Assembly: GCA_045403155.1 (NCBI GenBank)
Contig: JAXIPB010000088.1
Coordinates: 6,091 to 70,090 of the forward strand
Origin: JAXIPB01 sp045403155
GTDB taxonomy: Bacteria > Actinomycetota > Actinomycetes > Mycobacteriales > Micromonosporaceae
DNA: 64,000 nucleotides
Reading direction: 5' to 3'
Position 1 is the first letter of the stretch; every line of letters starts with the position of its first letter. The notes beneath the pieces were generated by a model. The model worked only from the letters and a program-made list of their open reading frames with translations. It had not been told where the DNA came from and did not search any database. This document shows, one piece after another, positions 7,828 to 16,259 of the stretch. The translations under genes were made by a program, and so were the position numbers.

Positions 7828-9381
7828 GTGTTCGACCTGGTGCTCCACGGTGGATGGGTACTCGACGGCATCGGCGCGCCCGCAACCCGGGTCGATGTGG
7901 GCGTGACCGGCGGGCGAATCGCCGCCGTGGGCCGGCTCGACCCTGCGGTCGCGGGCACCGTCATCGACGCGGCCAATCGTTACGTCGTACCCGGATTCAT
8001 CGACACGCACGCCCACGCCGACGCGGCCGTGCTCGACGTTGACGTGCAGCACGCCGCGCTTCGTCAGGGGGTCACCACGCTGATCCTCGGCCAGGACGGC
8101 CTCTCCTTCGCCCCGGCGACTCCTGCGGCGCTGGCCTTTGTCACCCGCTACTTCGCCGCCATCAATGGCTCCCACGCCGGCCTCGATGGCGCGGTATCGG
8201 TGGCCGAGCTGCTCGACACGTGGCGCGGCGCTACGGCCGTCAACACCGCCTTCCTGGTGCCGCACGGCACGGTGCGGTACGGGGTGCTCGGCGGCGCGGA
8301 TCGTTCCCCAGCGCCGGACGAGCTGGCCGAGATGCGCCGCATGGTCGAACACGGACTGTCCGAGGGGGCCGTTGGGCTATCCACCGGCCTGGAGTACCTG
8401 CCTGGTCGGTACGCCGACATCGCCGAGGTCGCCGAGCTCTGCCGGCCCGTCGCCGAGGCCGGGCTTCCCTATGTCACACACATGCGAGGGTACGGGGTGA
8501 GCGCCGCGACGGGGTTCGACGAGGCGCGAGCCATCGGGGTGGCCACGGACGTGGGTGTTCACATCTCGCACTACCACGGGCCCGGTGTGCCGTTGATGTC
8601 CATGGTGGACGATGCTCGCTCCGGTGGACTGGACCTCACCTTCGATAGCTATCCCTACCTGCGCTCATGCACGATCCTCGCCATGGCGGCGCTGCCGCGG
8701 TGGCTCGACGACACCGACCTGGACCGGACGGTCTCTGCATTGCGGGACCCCGCGACCCGGGCGCGTGTGGTCGACGGCCTGAACCCGGATCTGTTGCCTC
8801 GGATCACGCTCGCTCACGTCCCGGAGCCTGAGTGGAGTTGGACCGAGGGGCGGCGCCTGACCGATGCCGCCGCGCAGGCCGGCGTGCCGGCGGCGGAACT
8901 CCTCGTCCATCTACTCGTCCACACCAGACTCGCCGCATCCGCAGTGATCGAGGCGCCGCCCTCGACGGACGAGGAGAGCATGCGGACGCTGCTGCGACAC
9001 CCGGCCCATATGGCCGGATCCGACGGCATCTACATGGGCGGTCACCCGCATCCACGCGGCTGGGGTGCCTTCGCCCGGCTGCTCGGACGCCACGTCCGGG
9101 AACTGGGCGACTGGAGCTGGGAGCAGGCGATCGTTCATCTGTCGTCGCATCCGGCGCGGAGATTCGGGCTGACCGACCGCGGCTTGATCCGCCCCGGGAT
9201 GGCCGCTGATATCGCCGTCATAGATCCGGAACGGGTGGGTGACCGTGCGGACTACGCCCACCCGCGCGAGGTGGCCGTCGGCGTGGATGATGTGATCGTC
9301 AACGGTGTGCCGGTGCTTCGCGGCGGCCGGCTCACCGGCGCCCTCGCCGGGAGGCCGTTGACACCCCGATCGGGAGGCTGA
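7828..9381 (+). CDS. N-acyl-D-amino-acid deacylase (D-aminoacylase family)
   Basis: A 517-residue amidohydrolase. The metal-binding DTHAHAD motif lies at residues 60-66, further ligand regions are THMRGYG and ISHYHGPG, and the C-terminal beta-sandwich ends near residue 517. The family hydrolyses N-acyl-D-amino acids. In characterised D-aminoacylases a metal-binding cysteine sits in a GNCG motif; here the position reads GQDG (D90), so aspartate replaces it. The start is GTG with GGAG four bases upstream. It ends three bases before the D-amino-acid deaminase gene, so the pair could release and then deaminate D-amino acids. Confidence 0.9.
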   Translation: MFDLVLHGGWVLDGIGAPATRVDVGVTGGRIAAVGRLDPAVAGTVIDAANRYVVPGFIDTHAHADAAVLDVDVQHAALRQGVTTLILGQDGLSFAPATPAALAFVTRYFAAINGSHAGLDGAVSVAELLDTWRGATAVNTAFLVPHGTVRYGVLGGADRSPAPDELAEMRRMVEHGLSEGAVGLSTGLEYLPGRYADIAEVAELCRPVAEAGLPYVTHMRGYGVSAATGFDEARAIGVATDVGVHISHYHGPGVPLMSMVDDARSGGLDLTFDSYPYLRSCTILAMAALPRWLDDTDLDRTVSALRDPATRARVVDGLNPDLLPRITLAHVPEPEWSWTEGRRLTDAAAQAGVPAAELLVHLLVHTRLAASAVIEAPPSTDEESMRTLLRHPAHMAGSDGIYMGGHPHPRGWGAFARLLGRHVRELGDWSWEQAIVHLSSHPARRFGLTDRGLIRPGMAADIAVIDPERVGDRADYAHPREVAVGVDDVIVNGVPVLRGGRLTGALAGRPLTPRSGG

Positions 9382-9384
9382 GCC

Positions 9385-10638
9385 GTGGTATCTACTGTGG
9401 ACTGGACGACCAAAGGACTGTGGCTGCCGGACGAAGGCGTGTCCGAGGCGGAGTTCGCCGCGGCCGGATATAGCCTCTTCGATGGGCCGTTCACGTGGCC
9501 GGTCATGGTGGCGCGGCGCTCCGCCATCGACGCGAACGTGGCGACGATGGCCGCCTACTGCGCCCGCCACGGCGTGGACTTCGCCCCACACGGTAAGACG
9601 ACGATGGCGCCCACGCTCTTCGCCGCCCAGCTCGCCGCTGGGGCGTGGGGCATCACGGTCGCCACCGCCAACCAGGCGCTCGTCGCCCGCCGCTTCGGCG
9701 TGCCCCGCGTCCTGCTGGCCAACGAAGTCCTAGACGCCAAGGTGCTCCGCTGGGTCCTCGCGCAGGTCGCCGATGGCTGGGAGTTTCTGGGCTACCTGGA
9801 CTCGCTGGCCGGCGTCGCCGCGCTCGCCGAGGCCACTTTCGGGGAAAGTGGGCCCTCGCCACGGTCGGAAGGGCCACTTTCCCCGAAAGTGCGGGACGGG
9901 GCGCCGCTGCGGGTGCTGATTGAGGTGGGTTTTCCTGGTGGCCGTACGGGGTGCCGGACGGTCGCGGAGGCGGTCGGTGTCGCCGAGGCCGCGGCCGCGG
10001 TGGACGGCGTCGAGGTGGCCGGCGTTTCCGGGTTCGAGGGGGGGCTGCCTGACGAGGTCGCGGTCAAGGCATTTCTGTCTACTATGGTCGACGCGGCGAG
10101 CCAGATCGAGCGCCTATGCCCGAACCCATTGATTACTACCGCCGGCGGCAGCGCGTTCTTCGACACGGTGATCGATATTCTCGTGCCCGCGGCGCGCGAG
10201 CACAGCTGGCGGACCATCCTCCGCAGCGGTGCTGTGGTCACCCACGATGACGGCCTCTATGCGCGGCGGACGCCGTTCGCGCGGGTACCCGACGAGGGTT
10301 CGCTCACGGCCGCTCTCGAGGTGTGGGCGCAGGTTCTCTCGACGCCCGAGGCGGGGCTCGCCATCCTCGGCGCGGGCCGGCGGGATGCGCCGTTCGACGC
10401 GGGGTTCCCGGTGCCGATATCGGTCCGTGCGGCGGACGGGACCGTGCGACCACTCGCCGGCGCGACGGTTGACCAACTCAACGACCAGCACGCCTACCTG
10501 CGCGGAGCCTCGGTCGTGCCGGGAGAACTCGTCCGGCTCGGCATCTCGCACCCGTGCACGGCGTTCGACAAATGGCGCGTCATCCCCGTGGTGGACGACG
10601 ACTGTCGCGTGGTGGACCTGATCCGCACCTACTTCTGA
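9385..10638 (+). CDS. D-serine dehydratase-like PLP enzyme (amino acid deaminase)
   Basis: A 417-residue fold-type III PLP enzyme of the alanine racemase-like/D-serine dehydratase group. The Schiff-base lysine is in HGKTT (K71). The C-terminal HPCTAFDKW carries the His-x-Cys zinc ligands of the eukaryotic-type D-serine dehydratase. It probably deaminates a D-amino acid supplied by the upstream deacylase. Residues about 150-169 (TFGESGPSPRSEGPLSPKV) are encoded by a hairpin repeat and look like an in-frame insertion between two conserved strands. The start is a GTG three bases after the deacylase stop. Confidence 0.9.
   Translation: MVSTVDWTTKGLWLPDEGVSEAEFAAAGYSLFDGPFTWPVMVARRSAIDANVATMAAYCARHGVDFAPHGKTTMAPTLFAAQLAAGAWGITVATANQALVARRFGVPRVLLANEVLDAKVLRWVLAQVADGWEFLGYLDSLAGVAALAEATFGESGPSPRSEGPLSPKVRDGAPLRVLIEVGFPGGRTGCRTVAEAVGVAEAAAAVDGVEVAGVSGFEGGLPDEVAVKAFLSTMVDAASQIERLCPNPLITTAGGSAFFDTVIDILVPAAREHSWRTILRSGAVVTHDDGLYARRTPFARVPDEGSLTAALEVWAQVLSTPEAGLAILGAGRRDAPFDAGFPVPISVRAADGTVRPLAGATVDQLNDQHAYLRGASVVPGELVRLGISHPCTAFDKWRVIPVVDDDCRVVDLIRTYF
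9834..9891 (+). repeat. Hairpin repeat inserted in a coding region
   Basis: Two copies of a palindromic element face each other: CACTTTC-GGG-GAAAGTG at 9834-9850 and CACTTTC-CCC-GAAAGTG at 9875-9891. The whole 58 bases form a near-perfect long inverted repeat. It lies inside the D-serine-dehydratase-like gene and keeps the frame open. Short palindromes of this kind are common between genes in related actinomycetes, as I recall; a copy inside a gene is unusual. Confidence 0.88.
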
Positions 10639-10684
10639 CCTCAAGATCGCCACGATCATGAGCTGGCTGTCGCCGAAACCCGTC

Positions 10685-10709
10685 GATCATGACCTCCAAA
10701 TCATGATCG
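10685..10709. repeat. Dispersed repeat A, copy 1
   Basis: The core GATCATGACCTCCAAATCATGATCG (25 bases) is flanked by further GATCATGA words from about 10645. Related copies lie at 33262, 47608 and 57924. Here the TCA at 10701-10703 is the TGA stop of the lactonase-family gene on the minus strand. Confidence 0.85.
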
Positions 10710-11861
10710 CCACTCCCCGGCTCCCGCACTGCCCCGCTCCCCCACCCCCAACTCCCCCCGGCGCCGTCCGGGGGGTGGGGGGTGAGGGGCGATGCAGGTC
10801 GGGCTGGGGGTGGCGAGGACGTCGCCGGTAGGGGTCGGCATGCCGGTTGACGGGTCGATCCGGAACGCCACCACCGTGTGTGAGCGCTCGTTCGGAACGT
10901 AGAGAGAGTCGGCCGCGAAGGCGCCGGCTACGAAAGCGCTGGCTACGTAGGCGCTGACTACGAAGGCAAAATGGCGCGGCCAGGCGCCGCCCGTCGACAC
11001 TTCGCCGACGAATGCCGGCGGCCCGCCCGAGAGAGCGAATACGGCGATCGTGTCCGGACCACGGTTGGCGACATAGAGATGGCGTCCATCCGGCGAGAGC
11101 GCCATCTCTGATGGCAGCGAGTCCGGCGCGGCGGAGCTCGCGGTCGAGCCCAGTTCGTGCCAGTCAGGGCCACGACGGGCGAATGAGGTCACGGACGCAT
11201 CGAGTTCGCCGACGACATGCATCAAGCCGAAGCGATCCACCACGAGCCGCCGGGGCCCGGTGCCGGGGCGCAGGCGCAGGGCCACCTCCGGCTCGCCAAG
11301 ATCGCCCGTGGTGGGATCCCGCCGGTAGCGGAATACCGTGTCCACCCCGAGGTCCACCGCCACGACTCCGTCGCCGGTGGGGATGACCTGATGTGCGTGT
11401 GGGCCCTCCTGGCGCTGCGGGTCCTTGCCGACTCCGCTGTGTTGGCCGAGGCCAGAGGAGCGAAACGGGATACCTGCCCCATCGAGTTCGAACGACGCGA
11501 CACTGCCACTGCCGTAGTTCGCCACGACCAGATGCCGCGCCGCGGAGTCCACGCCGAGATGGCATGGAAAGGATCCCGCGGTCGGCCAGGATCCCAGCGC
11601 CGACAGGTCGCCATCGGGCATGATCGCGAACGCGCTCACCGCACCCTCAGGGACCTCGTTCACCGCGTACAGCACCGGAAGGCTGGGGTGAACGACCACA
11701 AAGGACGGTGCGGGCGCGGTCACCACGGCCTCGGTGGGTCCCAACGCACCGGTACGAACATCGCGGTGCACGAGGCTGATCCCGTCACCCTCGCCGCCGG
11801 CACCTTTCGTGTAACACCCGATCAAAACGGACGGTGGAGAGTAATCCGGCAACTGCGACAC
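10701..11861 (-). CDS. Lactonase family seven-bladed beta-propeller protein
   Basis: A 386-residue protein of the 6-phosphogluconolactonase (Pgl-type) family. It begins VLIGCYTKGAGGEGDGISLV and shows repeated blades such as PVLYAVNE, HLVVANYGSGSV, GPHAHQVIP and HLYVANRGPDTIAVF. The family hydrolyses 6-phosphogluconolactone or related lactones in the cytosol. Two oddities: near residue 300 a 15-base tandem repeat encodes an alanine/valine run (YVASAFVAGAFAADS), and the last 25 residues are a low-complexity tail ending at the stop codon of a dispersed repeat. The downstream D-amino-acid genes converge on it. Confidence 0.87.
   Translation of the reverse strand: MSQLPDYSPPSVLIGCYTKGAGGEGDGISLVHRDVRTGALGPTEAVVTAPAPSFVVVHPSLPVLYAVNEVPEGAVSAFAIMPDGDLSALGSWPTAGSFPCHLGVDSAARHLVVANYGSGSVASFELDGAGIPFRSSGLGQHSGVGKDPQRQEGPHAHQVIPTGDGVVAVDLGVDTVFRYRRDPTTGDLGEPEVALRLRPGTGPRRLVVDRFGLMHVVGELDASVTSFARRGPDWHELGSTASSAAPDSLPSEMALSPDGRHLYVANRGPDTIAVFALSGGPPAFVGEVSTGGAWPRHFAFVVSAYVASAFVAGAFAADSLYVPNERSHTVVAFRIDPSTGMPTPTGDVLATPSPTCIAPHPPPPGRRRGELGVGERGSAGAGEWRS
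10911..10970 (-). repeat. Four 15-base tandem repeats inside the lactonase gene
   Basis: Units at 10911-10925, 10926-10940, 10941-10955 and 10956-10970 share the pattern GGCTACGAAGGCGCT with a few changes. Fifteen bases keep the frame, adding five residues per copy (for example SAYVA, SAFVA, GAFAA). They fall between a propeller strand (RHFAFV) and the next (LYVPNE). Confidence 0.85.
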
Positions 11862-11928
11862 GCCGACGAGAGTACCGCGAATCGGGCGGATGATTGAGTG
11901 CGATCGACCAAGACGCTAGGGTTCCGGC

Positions 11929-13908
11929 ATGGCTGAACGCCAGCCGGCGAAACCCCCACGCCGCAAGGGCGCGCAGGCTGCTTCAGCGAGGCAGAGCCGA
12001 ACCGGGACGCGCGCGGCGTCCGCCCGGCCCACGGCCAACGACGCGGTCATGATGGATCTGGTCTTTCCCAACCGCGATCAGCCGCCCCCGAGCGAATATG
12101 AGCCGACGGCGCGCCGCCTGGAGCAGACCGCGGGCTTCGGCCCGCCGCCGACGGACCGGTCGGCGGCGCATCACCGGAAGGTCGGGCGAGGGCGCCGGCT
12201 GTTCGGCCGCCGGGCGAAGGCGACCCCAGCGCCGACCCCCACACGGACCCCCGCACCGACTCAGGCGCCGGCCATCGTGGATCGGCCGGTGCGGCGCCGC
12301 CGGGTGCTGCTCGGGCTGGGCACGGGCGCCGTCGTAGCGGGCGGGGCGGGGACGGCGGCGGCGCTCCTCACCGGCGCCATCGGCCCCGCCGCCGGCACCG
12401 AGGGCGGCCGCCCCAATACCGCGGTCGACGGTCTGGGAGCCGCCGGTCTCGCCGACTCGCCGGCCGAGGCGGCCCGCATCGCCGCGACCGCGACCCCGAC
12501 CTGGCCAACACCGCTGGGGCGGGATCCGGAGCTGCACCTGCTCCGTCGAGCCACCTTCGGTCCCACACTGATCGATGTTGTCGCCATCCGACAGATGGGC
12601 ATCGACGCATGGTTGGAGCGCCAGCTGGATCCCGCTTCGATCGCGGACCCGAGCGGGGAACAGCTACTCACGGCGTACCCCACCGTGACCATGTCCACCC
12701 CACAGATCCGCGCCGCGGTCAAGGAGTACGACTGGGAGGCGATGTGGGAGCTCGGCCAGGCCACACTCGCACGGCAGATGTGGAGCAGCCGACAGCTGCA
12801 CGAGGTGATGGTCGACTTCTGGTCCAACCACCTGAACGTGACGAACCCGTTCGACGGCGGATGGGACGTACGCACGCCGTACGACAATGACGTCATCCGC
12901 AAGCACGCCCTCGGCCGATTCAGCGACATGCTCGCGGCGTCGGCGCGAAGCCCGGCCATGATGCGATACCTCGACAACGCCCGCTCGCACCGCAGGTCGG
13001 TGAATGAGAATTACGGTCGCGAGCTGCTGGAGCTGCACACCGTCGGTCTCGAGGTGAGCTACAGCGAGGCGGACGTGCGCCACAGCGCATACATCATGAC
13101 CGGGCGGACCGTGGACGACGCCGGCCTATTTGCGTACCAGTCAAATCGCCACTGGACCGGAAAGGTCAAGGTTCTCGGCTTCACGCACGCGAACTCCAAG
13201 GCCTCCGAGGGCCTGGCCGTGGGCGACAAGTACATCACCTACCTGGCCACCCACCCGGCCACGGCGAGGCGGATCGCGCACAAGCTGGCCCGGCGGTTTG
13301 TCTGTGACGATCCGCCCAACACGCTGGTCGACCGGCTTAGACAGTCCTACCTGGACAATGGCACGGCGATCGTGCCCATGCTGCATACGTTGTTCAGCTC
13401 GATCGAGTTCTGGATGTCGACCGGGCTCAAGACGCGGCGGCCGCTGGAGAACGTCATCGCCACCGCCCGTATCGTCGGTGTCGAGGCCGGCGAGAAGACC
13501 AGGGACGGCATTGAGGGCCTGTACTGGACGACGAACCAGCTCGGCCAGGCGCCGCTCAACTGGGGACCGCCCGACGGCTACCCCGACGTCGCCGACGCGT
13601 GGGGCTCCGCGCACGCGACGCTCGGGACCTGGAACGCGCACCGCGCGCTGATTCAGGGGTGGCATAAGGGTGTCGCCTACCCCGAACCGGAGACGTTCGT
13701 CGGCCTGAAGCCGAAGACGGTCGGCGCCTACATCGACACCGTCTCCCAGCGGCTTGTGCACCAGCCGATGCAGGCCGCGCACAGGCAGGCCTTGCTGAGG
13801 TTTCTCGGCGCCAAGGAGGCGACCACGGTGAAGGACATCCGCCTTGGCGGCAAGATCGAGCACCTGGTGCCGCTCGTTCTCGATTCCGTCTACCACGCGC
13901 TGCGGTGA
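11929..13908 (+). CDS. DUF1800 family protein with membrane/export anchor
   Basis: A 659-residue protein. The first 120 residues are basic and proline-rich (TPAPTPTRTPAPTQAP). Then RRRRVLLGLG plus a glycine/alanine hydrophobic stretch (about 122-157) looks like an internal Tat-type signal or anchor. From HLLRRATFGPT onward it is DUF1800, with LHEVMVDFWSNHLNV, YGRELLELHTVG and HLARRFVCDDPP-like segments. DUF1800 genes usually sit directly before DUF1501 genes, as here (GTGA overlap). The biochemical role is unknown; I infer an extracytoplasmic complex. Confidence 0.93.
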   Translation: MAERQPAKPPRRKGAQAASARQSRTGTRAASARPTANDAVMMDLVFPNRDQPPPSEYEPTARRLEQTAGFGPPPTDRSAAHHRKVGRGRRLFGRRAKATPAPTPTRTPAPTQAPAIVDRPVRRRRVLLGLGTGAVVAGGAGTAAALLTGAIGPAAGTEGGRPNTAVDGLGAAGLADSPAEAARIAATATPTWPTPLGRDPELHLLRRATFGPTLIDVVAIRQMGIDAWLERQLDPASIADPSGEQLLTAYPTVTMSTPQIRAAVKEYDWEAMWELGQATLARQMWSSRQLHEVMVDFWSNHLNVTNPFDGGWDVRTPYDNDVIRKHALGRFSDMLAASARSPAMMRYLDNARSHRRSVNENYGRELLELHTVGLEVSYSEADVRHSAYIMTGRTVDDAGLFAYQSNRHWTGKVKVLGFTHANSKASEGLAVGDKYITYLATHPATARRIAHKLARRFVCDDPPNTLVDRLRQSYLDNGTAIVPMLHTLFSSIEFWMSTGLKTRRPLENVIATARIVGVEAGEKTRDGIEGLYWTTNQLGQAPLNWGPPDGYPDVADAWGSAHATLGTWNAHRALIQGWHKGVAYPEPETFVGLKPKTVGAYIDTVSQRLVHQPMQAAHRQALLRFLGAKEATTVKDIRLGGKIEHLVPLVLDSVYHALR

Positions 13909-15236
13909 GGCCCATGAGGAACATGGAGGACATCCGTCGCCGCGGTCCCAACCCGACCGAGGCGGCGATCCGGGTCGAGGCCGAGACGGTGACGACGGAC
14001 CTGGACGAGCAGCGCGATCGGTGGCGGCGCGGATTCACCCGCCGGCGGGTCATTGCTGGCGTCGGCGGCATCGGCGTCGCGGCGCTCGGATCGCAGCTGG
14101 TGACAACGAAGTACGCGTTCGCCGACCCTGCGCTGTCCACGCGTACCCTCATCGTAATCTTCCTTCGCGGTGGCATGGATGGGCTCAGCGTCGTCGTACC
14201 CGTCAACGACGCGGACCTTCGCCGGGCCCGGCCGAACATCGGCATCCAGGCCGGCGCGCTGCTGCCCGGCGACTCGCGCTTCGGCCTGCATCCGTCCCTG
14301 GCACCACTGTTGCCGTTCTGGCAGGGCGGGAAGATGGCCGCGGTACACGCGGTCGCCTCCCCCGATGCGAGCCGAAGCCATTTCCAGGCCCAGGAGTGCC
14401 TGGAGCGAGGCACCAAGACGTCCGCGACGCACACCGGCTGGCTCGACCGCACGCTATCGGCGATGGGGCCTGGTACGACGTTTCGCGCCATCGCCGAGGG
14501 CGACTCCACGCCGCGGTCACTGATCGGCGTCGAACCCAAGGTCGTGCTCAACGGCATCGAGGGCTTCGCGCTCGCGGGGTGGGATGGCGTTCGCGACAAG
14601 ACCATGGCCGCCCTGCAGGCGCTGTACACCGGCTTCGATCACCCCGCCGTGGCGCACGCGATGACCACCGTGAAGGCGCTCAACGCGGCCCGCGAAATCG
14701 CCGAGACTCCATACCAGACGGTGGCGGAATATCCGGGCGGTGGCTTCGCCGACCGGCTGCGTGATATCGCACGACTGGTCAAGGCGAAGGTCGGCCTGCG
14801 CGTAGCCACCATCGACCTCGGCGGTTGGGACATGCATACGGGCCTCGGTACCGTCGACGGCGGCGAGATGCGCAATCACCTCATCGACATGGGCACAGCG
14901 CTCGGCGCGTTCGCCACCGACCTCGGCCCACGGCTCGACGACGTGACGCTTGTGACGATGACCGAGTTCGGACGGCGCGTCGGTGAGAACGGCAACTCCG
15001 GCACCGACCACGGACACGGGAGCCTGATGCTCCTACTCGGCGGCGGGCTCGTTGGTGGAACGGTGCACGGCAAGTGGCCCGGCCTCGCGCCGTCCGCGCT
15101 TGACAACGGCGATCTCGCCGGGGCCAATGACTACCGTGACGTGCTGGGCGAGGTGCTTCAGCGTGGCTTCGACGTGGGCGACGTCAGGAAGGTCTTCCCC
15201 GACCACACGTACAGCCGAATCGGCGTCCTCCGCTGA
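13905..15236 (+). CDS. DUF1501 family protein, Tat-exported
   Basis: A 443-residue protein. Residues about 45-70 (TRRRVIAGVGGIGVAALG) form a twin-arginine-like signal, followed by the DUF1501 start LIVIFLRGGMDGLSVVVP. Other signatures are SRSHFQAQECLERG, LGGWDMHTG and MTEFGRRVGENGNSGTDHGHG. DUF1501 belongs to the alkaline-phosphatase-like/sulfatase-related group, but no reaction is assigned. The GTG at 13905 overlaps the TGA of the DUF1800 gene; ATGs at 13914 and 13923 are alternatives. A 10-base perfect inverted repeat follows the stop. Confidence 0.93.
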   Translation: MRPMRNMEDIRRRGPNPTEAAIRVEAETVTTDLDEQRDRWRRGFTRRRVIAGVGGIGVAALGSQLVTTKYAFADPALSTRTLIVIFLRGGMDGLSVVVPVNDADLRRARPNIGIQAGALLPGDSRFGLHPSLAPLLPFWQGGKMAAVHAVASPDASRSHFQAQECLERGTKTSATHTGWLDRTLSAMGPGTTFRAIAEGDSTPRSLIGVEPKVVLNGIEGFALAGWDGVRDKTMAALQALYTGFDHPAVAHAMTTVKALNAAREIAETPYQTVAEYPGGGFADRLRDIARLVKAKVGLRVATIDLGGWDMHTGLGTVDGGEMRNHLIDMGTALGAFATDLGPRLDDVTLVTMTEFGRRVGENGNSGTDHGHGSLMLLLGGGLVGGTVHGKWPGLAPSALDNGDLAGANDYRDVLGEVLQRGFDVGDVRKVFPDHTYSRIGVLR

Positions 15237-15246
15237 CCTTCCCTCG

Positions 15247-15304
15247 CGATCAAGGACGTAATGGTCGCGGTTGATCGCCAATCGTGGCCAATACTCCTTG
15301 ATCG
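15247..15304. repeat. Spaced inverted repeat after the DUF1501 gene
   Basis: CGATCAAGGA at 15247-15256 is exactly repeated in reverse complement at 15295-15304 (TCCTTGATCG), 38 bases apart. It lies ten bases after the DUF1501 stop. There is no T-run, so a rho-independent terminator is doubtful. Confidence 0.5.
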
Positions 15305-15410
15305 GCGCGTCGTGGACGGATCGACCGAGCAGCTTCGGAGAAACCCAAGCCGCGGCGGCTCACTACCATGAGAGTTATCCCATCACGACTCGCAGGGAAG
15401 GAAACCTGCA

Positions 15411-15869
15411 GTGAAGGACACGCAGAAGTCCGCCAAGAGCACCGCCGCGCGATTCACGGGCGAGGAACGAGCCGCGATGAAGGAGCGCGCCCAAGAGCTG
15501 AAGGCGACCGCGCGCCGCAGCCCGCGCGGGAAAGACGCGGACGAGGAAGGCGAGGTGCTCGCGAAGATCGCCGAGATGCCGGAACCCGATCGCGCCATGG
15601 CCGAGCGCCTCCATGCCGTCATCAACGCCAGCGCGCCAGCCCTCTCGCCGAAACTCTGGTACGGCATGCCCGCGTACGCCAAGGACGGCAAGGTCGTCTG
15701 CTTCTACCAAAGCGCGCAGAAGTTCAAAACGAGGTACGCGACGTTCGGCTTCAACGAGGCGGCGAACCTCGACGAAGGCGCAATGTGGCCGACTGCCTTC
15801 GCGCTGACGAAGCTGACCGCCGCCGTCGAGGCAAGGATCGGCGCGCTCGTGAAGAAGGCGGCGAGCTGA
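15411..15869 (+). CDS. DUF1801/YdhG-like protein
   Basis: A 152-residue protein. The N-terminal third is lysine-rich and helical. The C-terminal part has the DUF1801 pattern: LSPKLWYGMPAYAKDGKVVCFY, then RYATFGFNEAANLDEG. The fold resembles the iron-chaperone/SCP2-like DUF1801 group, whose function is poorly known. The start is a GTG at 15411 behind GGAAGGAAA. It is a single gene, followed by the PadR promoter. Confidence 0.85.
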   Translation: MKDTQKSAKSTAARFTGEERAAMKERAQELKATARRSPRGKDADEEGEVLAKIAEMPEPDRAMAERLHAVINASAPALSPKLWYGMPAYAKDGKVVCFYQSAQKFKTRYATFGFNEAANLDEGAMWPTAFALTKLTAAVEARIGALVKKAAS

Positions 15870-15897
15870 GGACTGACGAGGTAGCTCAGAGCGGCCC

Positions 15898-15927
15898 TTG
15901 ACGGGTTAACTCTTGCTATATAGAGTT
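15898..15927 (+). promoter_or_regulatory. Leaderless promoter and candidate PadR operator
   Basis: TTGACG (15898-15903), 17 bases, then TAGAGT (15921-15926) would start transcription about seven bases later, at or next to the PadR ATG (15933), giving a leaderless mRNA. An inverted repeat AACTCT-N8-AGAGTT (15908-15913 and 15922-15927) overlaps the -10 box, as expected for PadR autoregulation. Confidence 0.55.
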
Positions 15928-15932
15928 CGGGT

Positions 15933-16259
15933 ATGCCTGGTTCCCGACGCCCGTCTGCGCAGACCATCGCGGTGGTACTGGCGCTGGCCGACGACCCGAC
16001 CAAGTGGCGGTATGGCTACGAGCTGTGCCGCATGCTCGATATCCAGGCCGGGTCGATGTATCCGATCCTGATCCGGCTGGCCGACCGCGGGCTATTGGAG
16101 ACCGCGTGGGAGCCCGACCCGCCGGCAGGTCGGCCGCCGCGGCATCTGTACCGGCTCACCGGTCCAGGCCGGGCGCTGGCCACCGAGCTGGCCGAGCGGG
16201 CCGGGGTCCCGGTCGCCGGCCCGACCGCGTTGCGCGTCCGGTGGGAGGGCACGGCATGA
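15933..16259 (+). CDS. PadR family transcriptional regulator
   Basis: A 108-residue winged-helix protein. The typical PadR core is GYELCRMLDIQAGSMYPILIRLADRGLLETAWE, followed by the wing HLYRLTGPGRALA. It lacks the long C-terminal helix of larger PadR proteins. The ATG is probably the first base of the transcript. The stop overlaps the start of the following membrane-protein gene (ATGA), so the two are co-expressed and the regulator may control both. Confidence 0.92.
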   Translation: MPGSRRPSAQTIAVVLALADDPTKWRYGYELCRMLDIQAGSMYPILIRLADRGLLETAWEPDPPAGRPPRHLYRLTGPGRALATELAERAGVPVAGPTALRVRWEGTA

